Below, one piece after another: positions 6,501-8,582 of a stretch of DNA of 8,582 nucleotides (the stretch's first letter is position 1; every line of letters starts with the position of its first letter). The DNA is taken from contig CATPAO010000326.1 in NCBI GenBank assembly GCA_955652025.1, positions 1 to 8,582 of the forward strand, written 5' to 3'. The translations under genes and the position numbers were made by a program. Source of the stretch: Casimicrobiaceae bacterium. Lineage in GTDB: Bacteria > Pseudomonadota > Gammaproteobacteria > Burkholderiales > Casimicrobiaceae. Under the pieces are notes generated by a model. That model did no database searches. It was not told the origin of the DNA and saw only the letters and a list, made by a program, of their open reading frames with translations.

Positions 6501-7775
6501 ATGGCCAAGCCTCGCATCCTGATCACCGGCAGCGGTGTCGTCTGCGGCGCGGGCAAATCGCCGGCGGCGATCCTGGCTGCGGTGCGCGAAGGGCGCTCGG
6601 CGGTCGCACCGATCCAGCAATGGGACACGGCCGGTTGGCCGATCAAGGTGGCCGCCGAAGTCGCCGATTTCAATCCGCGCGAATTCGTCGTCGACCGCAA
6701 GCTGCACAAGTTCATTCGCCGCACCGACATGTTCGGCATATTCGCAGGCAGCCAGGCGATCGAGGCGGCGGGATTCGGCGCGCATCGCGAGTCGCTGACG
6801 GCGGCGGACGCCGCGATCTACAGCGACCGCACCGGATCGTACGTTGGCTCCGGCGGCGGCGCCTACAACACGCAGTACGAGTATTTCCCGCTGATGACGC
6901 AAGCCAATGGCGACCTCGTGCGCTTCGGCGAGGAGTTGGGCAACGTCGTCAATCCGATGTGGCTCCTGCGCACGCTGCCGAACAACGTGCTCTGCCACGT
7001 CGGCATCAAGTACAACCTGAAGGGCGGCAACGCCTGCATCACCAACCACAGTTGCGGCGGCACGCTTGCGGTGATCGAGGCGGCCGAAGCGCTCGCCAAC
7101 GACGAGGCCGATCGCGCGGTCGCCATGGGGCACGACGCGCTGATCGAGCCGCAGATGGTGCTCTACTACCATCAGTGCGGCTTGCTCGCGGCGGACACGA
7201 TCCGGCCGTTCGACGCCGCGCGCTCGGGCAGCGTTTTCGGCGAGGGCGCGGGTGCGCTCGTGCTCGAAACCGAGGCCAGCGCGGCCGCGCGGAACGCGAC
7301 GGTGATCGGCGAGGTGCTGGGCGGCGGCCACACGAGCGAAGCGACGGGCTTGCTCGCGATCCGCGACGACGGCGACGGTCTCGCGCGCGCGATCGGCGAC
7401 GCGTTGCACGACGCCCGATTGGGTCCCGCCGACATCGGCATGATCGTCGCGCACGGCAATGGCACGCGGCAATCGGACGCGTCGGAGGCCGCCGCGATCA
7501 AGCGCGTGTTCGGCGCCGCGATTCCCCCGGTCACCGCGTTCAAGTGGGCGATCGGCCATTTGATCGCCGCGGCTGGAATCGCCGAAACGGTCATCGCGCT
7601 CGCCGCCTTGGCCGAAGGCGTCGTGCCCGGCATCGCGACGCTCTCCGATCTCGATCCCGACTGCGCCGGACTGCCGGTCGCCGCGACGCCGCAAGCGCCG
7701 CGCAGCAAAGTGGCGTTGATCCTCTGCCGCGGGTTCGCGGGCACCGACGCGGCGCTGATCGTCCGCGCGGCCTGA
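6501..7775 (+). CDS. Divergent FabF-like ketosynthase (second ketosynthase)
   Basis: A 424-aa beta-ketoacyl synthase, more divergent than its neighbour. It keeps Cys185 in NHSCGGT, His318 in VAHGNGT, Lys348 in FKWAIGH and His353, so it should be able to condense and is not a Cys-less chain-length factor. Three things are unusual: the elbow reads SCGG in place of ACASG with one residue fewer after the Cys, the Cys-His distance is 133 against 140, and the last loop reads GFAGTDA in place of GFGGTNA. Residues 105-165 are rich in Tyr/Asn/Gly and unlike the first KS. The ATG at 6501, 11 nt after the previous stop, is preceded by GAGAAA; a TTG at 6486 overlapping the previous gene is a less likely start. 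It may pair with the first KS as a heterodimer or act at another chain length. Confidence 0.85.
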   Translation: MAKPRILITGSGVVCGAGKSPAAILAAVREGRSAVAPIQQWDTAGWPIKVAAEVADFNPREFVVDRKLHKFIRRTDMFGIFAGSQAIEAAGFGAHRESLTAADAAIYSDRTGSYVGSGGGAYNTQYEYFPLMTQANGDLVRFGEELGNVVNPMWLLRTLPNNVLCHVGIKYNLKGGNACITNHSCGGTLAVIEAAEALANDEADRAVAMGHDALIEPQMVLYYHQCGLLAADTIRPFDAARSGSVFGEGAGALVLETEASAAARNATVIGEVLGGGHTSEATGLLAIRDDGDGLARAIGDALHDARLGPADIGMIVAHGNGTRQSDASEAAAIKRVFGAAIPPVTAFKWAIGHLIAAAGIAETVIALAALAEGVVPGIATLSDLDPDCAGLPVAATPQAPRSKVALILCRGFAGTDAALIVRAA

Positions 7776-7779
7776 CGCC

Positions 7780-8582
7780 GTGGCGGACATCGGCGCATCG
7801 TCGGACACCTCCCCGGCGCGATGCGGCATCGACACCGTCGAGATCGCACGGATCGAGCGGATGCTCGCACAGTCGCCGCCGGGGGACCTCGCGAAAATCT
7901 TCTCGCCGCAGGAGCTCGAAGACAGCGGCGACGGGCCCGGCCGCGCCGCGAGCCTTGCCGCGCGCTACGCGGCCAAGGAAGCCTGCATCAAGCTGTTTCC
8001 GCGCGAGCTCTCACTCGGCCAGATCGAGCCGGCCGATTTTTCGGTGGCGCGCGACGCGTACGGCGCGCCGCATATCGTCTGCGGGCCAAAAGCGCAGGCG
8101 CTCCTCGGACGGCATCGCATTTCGGGCATTGCCGTTTCGCTCACGCACGATCGCCAGAGCGCGTCCGTGGTCGCGCTGGCGTTGCCTGCCAGCACCGCCG
8201 TTCCGCTCGCCGGCCGCCTCCTGTTTCGCGTGCTGCCGTTCCGGCGTCGGGTCGTCCTCGAGAATCTGCGGCGCGTGTTCGGCGCCTCGGTGCCGCCCGC
8301 CGAGATCGACCGGCTCGCGGAGGCGCATTACGCACATCTGTGGCGGCTCGGTGTCGAGTTCTTCAAGTTCCGCTGGCTGTCCAGCGCGCAAAAGCGCGCG
8401 CTGGTTCGAGTCGAAAACCTCGACGCGTTCGTGCGCGCGTTCGAGGGCAAAAAAGGCGTGCTGATCCTCACCGGTCATTTCGGCAACTGGGAGGTGGCGA
8501 CGGTTGCCGGGATTCAGAGCTATCCGGAGGTTCACGGGCGTTTCCATTTCGTGCGCCGGCCGATCAAGCCGCGCTGGCTCGA
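7780..8582 (+). CDS. Fusion of holo-[ACP] synthase (AcpS) and LpxL/HtrB-like acyltransferase (3' end cut by window)
   Basis: A single open frame with a GTG start 4 nt after the preceding TGA; 267 codons are visible and it continues past the window. Residues 15-137 are an AcpS-type 4'-phosphopantetheinyl transferase: GIDTVEIARIER with Asp18, FSPQELE (41-47), and RYAAKEACIKLF with Glu67. The Asp-Glu spacing of 49 equals that of E. coli AcpS (9/58), and the domain ends with SGIAVSLTHD and a hydrophobic strand. After a linker of about 8 residues, 145 onward matches the lipid A/lysophospholipid acyltransferase family: NLRRVFG (162-168), GVLILTGHFGNWE with the H-x4-E catalytic pair His233/Glu238, and FVRRPIKPRWL (257-267), like the second conserved block. 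The usual N-terminal membrane helix of LpxL seems replaced by the AcpS domain. No later ATG suits AcpS, since the first one (7861) lies after Asp18. It probably activates the operon's ACP and transfers its acyl product to a lipid at the inner membrane. Confidence 0.82.
   Translation, partial: MADIGASSDTSPARCGIDTVEIARIERMLAQSPPGDLAKIFSPQELEDSGDGPGRAASLAARYAAKEACIKLFPRELSLGQIEPADFSVARDAYGAPHIVCGPKAQALLGRHRISGIAVSLTHDRQSASVVALALPASTAVPLAGRLLFRVLPFRRRVVLENLRRVFGASVPPAEIDRLAEAHYAHLWRLGVEFFKFRWLSSAQKRALVRVENLDAFVRAFEGKKGVLILTGHFGNWEVATVAGIQSYPEVHGRFHFVRRPIKPRWL

Noticed and set aside
6501..7775. Chain-length factor (inactive ketosynthase)
   Set aside because: Cys185, His318, Lys348 and His353 are all present, so it is not a typical Cys-less subunit.
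6321..7835. Long open frame (504 codons) on the - strand
   Set aside because: It mirrors the second ketosynthase gene; composition is low-complexity Arg/Ala/Gly with no recognisable domain.
8185..8230. Frameshift or separate start dividing AcpS from the acyltransferase
   Set aside because: The frame runs without a stop through the linker with steady codon composition, and no convincing start with a ribosome site is present at the domain border.
6455..8464. Long + strand frame (669 codons) spanning the second ketosynthase and part of the AcpS fusion
   Set aside because: It is in a different frame from the conserved Cys-His-His and AcpS/acyltransferase motifs, and its translation is Arg/Ser-rich and featureless.
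2358..8582. Aryl polyene cluster
   Set aside because: Both share ACP, KS pair, dehydratase, ketoreductase and acyltransferase, but an enoyl reductase contradicts a conjugated polyene, and no ammonia lyase or acyl-CoA ligase is seen in this window. The unseen flanks could change this view.
1..8582. tRNA, rRNA, CRISPR, insertion sequence or attachment site
   Set aside because: No cloverleaf, repeat-spacer array, transposase or terminal inverted repeats were seen; almost all the sequence is accounted for by coding regions.

Overview
The window is a high-GC, gene-dense stretch with every gene on the + strand and no intergenic gap longer than 97 nt. The LpxL-like acyltransferase domain at the right edge and the possible lipoprotein signal end at the left edge both point to a Gram-negative bacterium. 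The base composition and a TAAAAT-type -10 would suit a proteobacterium such as a betaproteobacterium, but the sequence alone does not settle the taxon.

Layout: (1) 1-1017, the 3' part of a serine alpha/beta hydrolase whose N-terminus looks like the end of a secretion or lipoprotein signal. (2) 1115-2269, a complete FMN-dependent alpha-hydroxy-acid dehydrogenase of the LldD type. (3) 2270-2357, an 88-nt gap with a -10-like box and a 7-bp GC hairpin, probably the start of the next transcription unit. (4) 2358-8582 (running off the edge), a tight seven-gene operon: FabL-type enoyl-ACP reductase, FabG-type ketoreductase, a 144-aa acyl carrier protein with a long C-terminal extension, a tandem hot-dog dehydratase, two FabF-like ketosynthases, and a fusion of holo-ACP synthase (AcpS) to an LpxL/HtrB-like acyltransferase. 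Several junctions overlap or nearly overlap (TAATG, ATGA, and a GTG 4 nt after a TGA), which suggests translational coupling.

The operon encodes a self-contained type II fatty acid synthase. AcpS loads phosphopantetheine onto the dedicated ACP; the KS pair condenses; the ketoreductase, dehydratase and enoyl reductase complete full reduction; the acyltransferase half of the AcpS fusion would move the finished acyl chain onto a membrane lipid. The core order ACP - dehydratase - KS - KS - (one domain or gene) - LpxL-like acyltransferase recalls the rhizobial acpXL-fabZXL-fabF2XL-fabF1XL-adhXL-lpxXL cluster, which makes the very-long-chain fatty acid of lipid A. Here there are also a dedicated ketoreductase, an enoyl reductase and an activating enzyme. 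The best hypothesis is a dedicated pathway for an unusual saturated or hydroxylated (possibly very long) acyl chain on an envelope lipid. The product is inferred, not shown. The hydrolase and hydroxy-acid dehydrogenase upstream may be unrelated neighbours.
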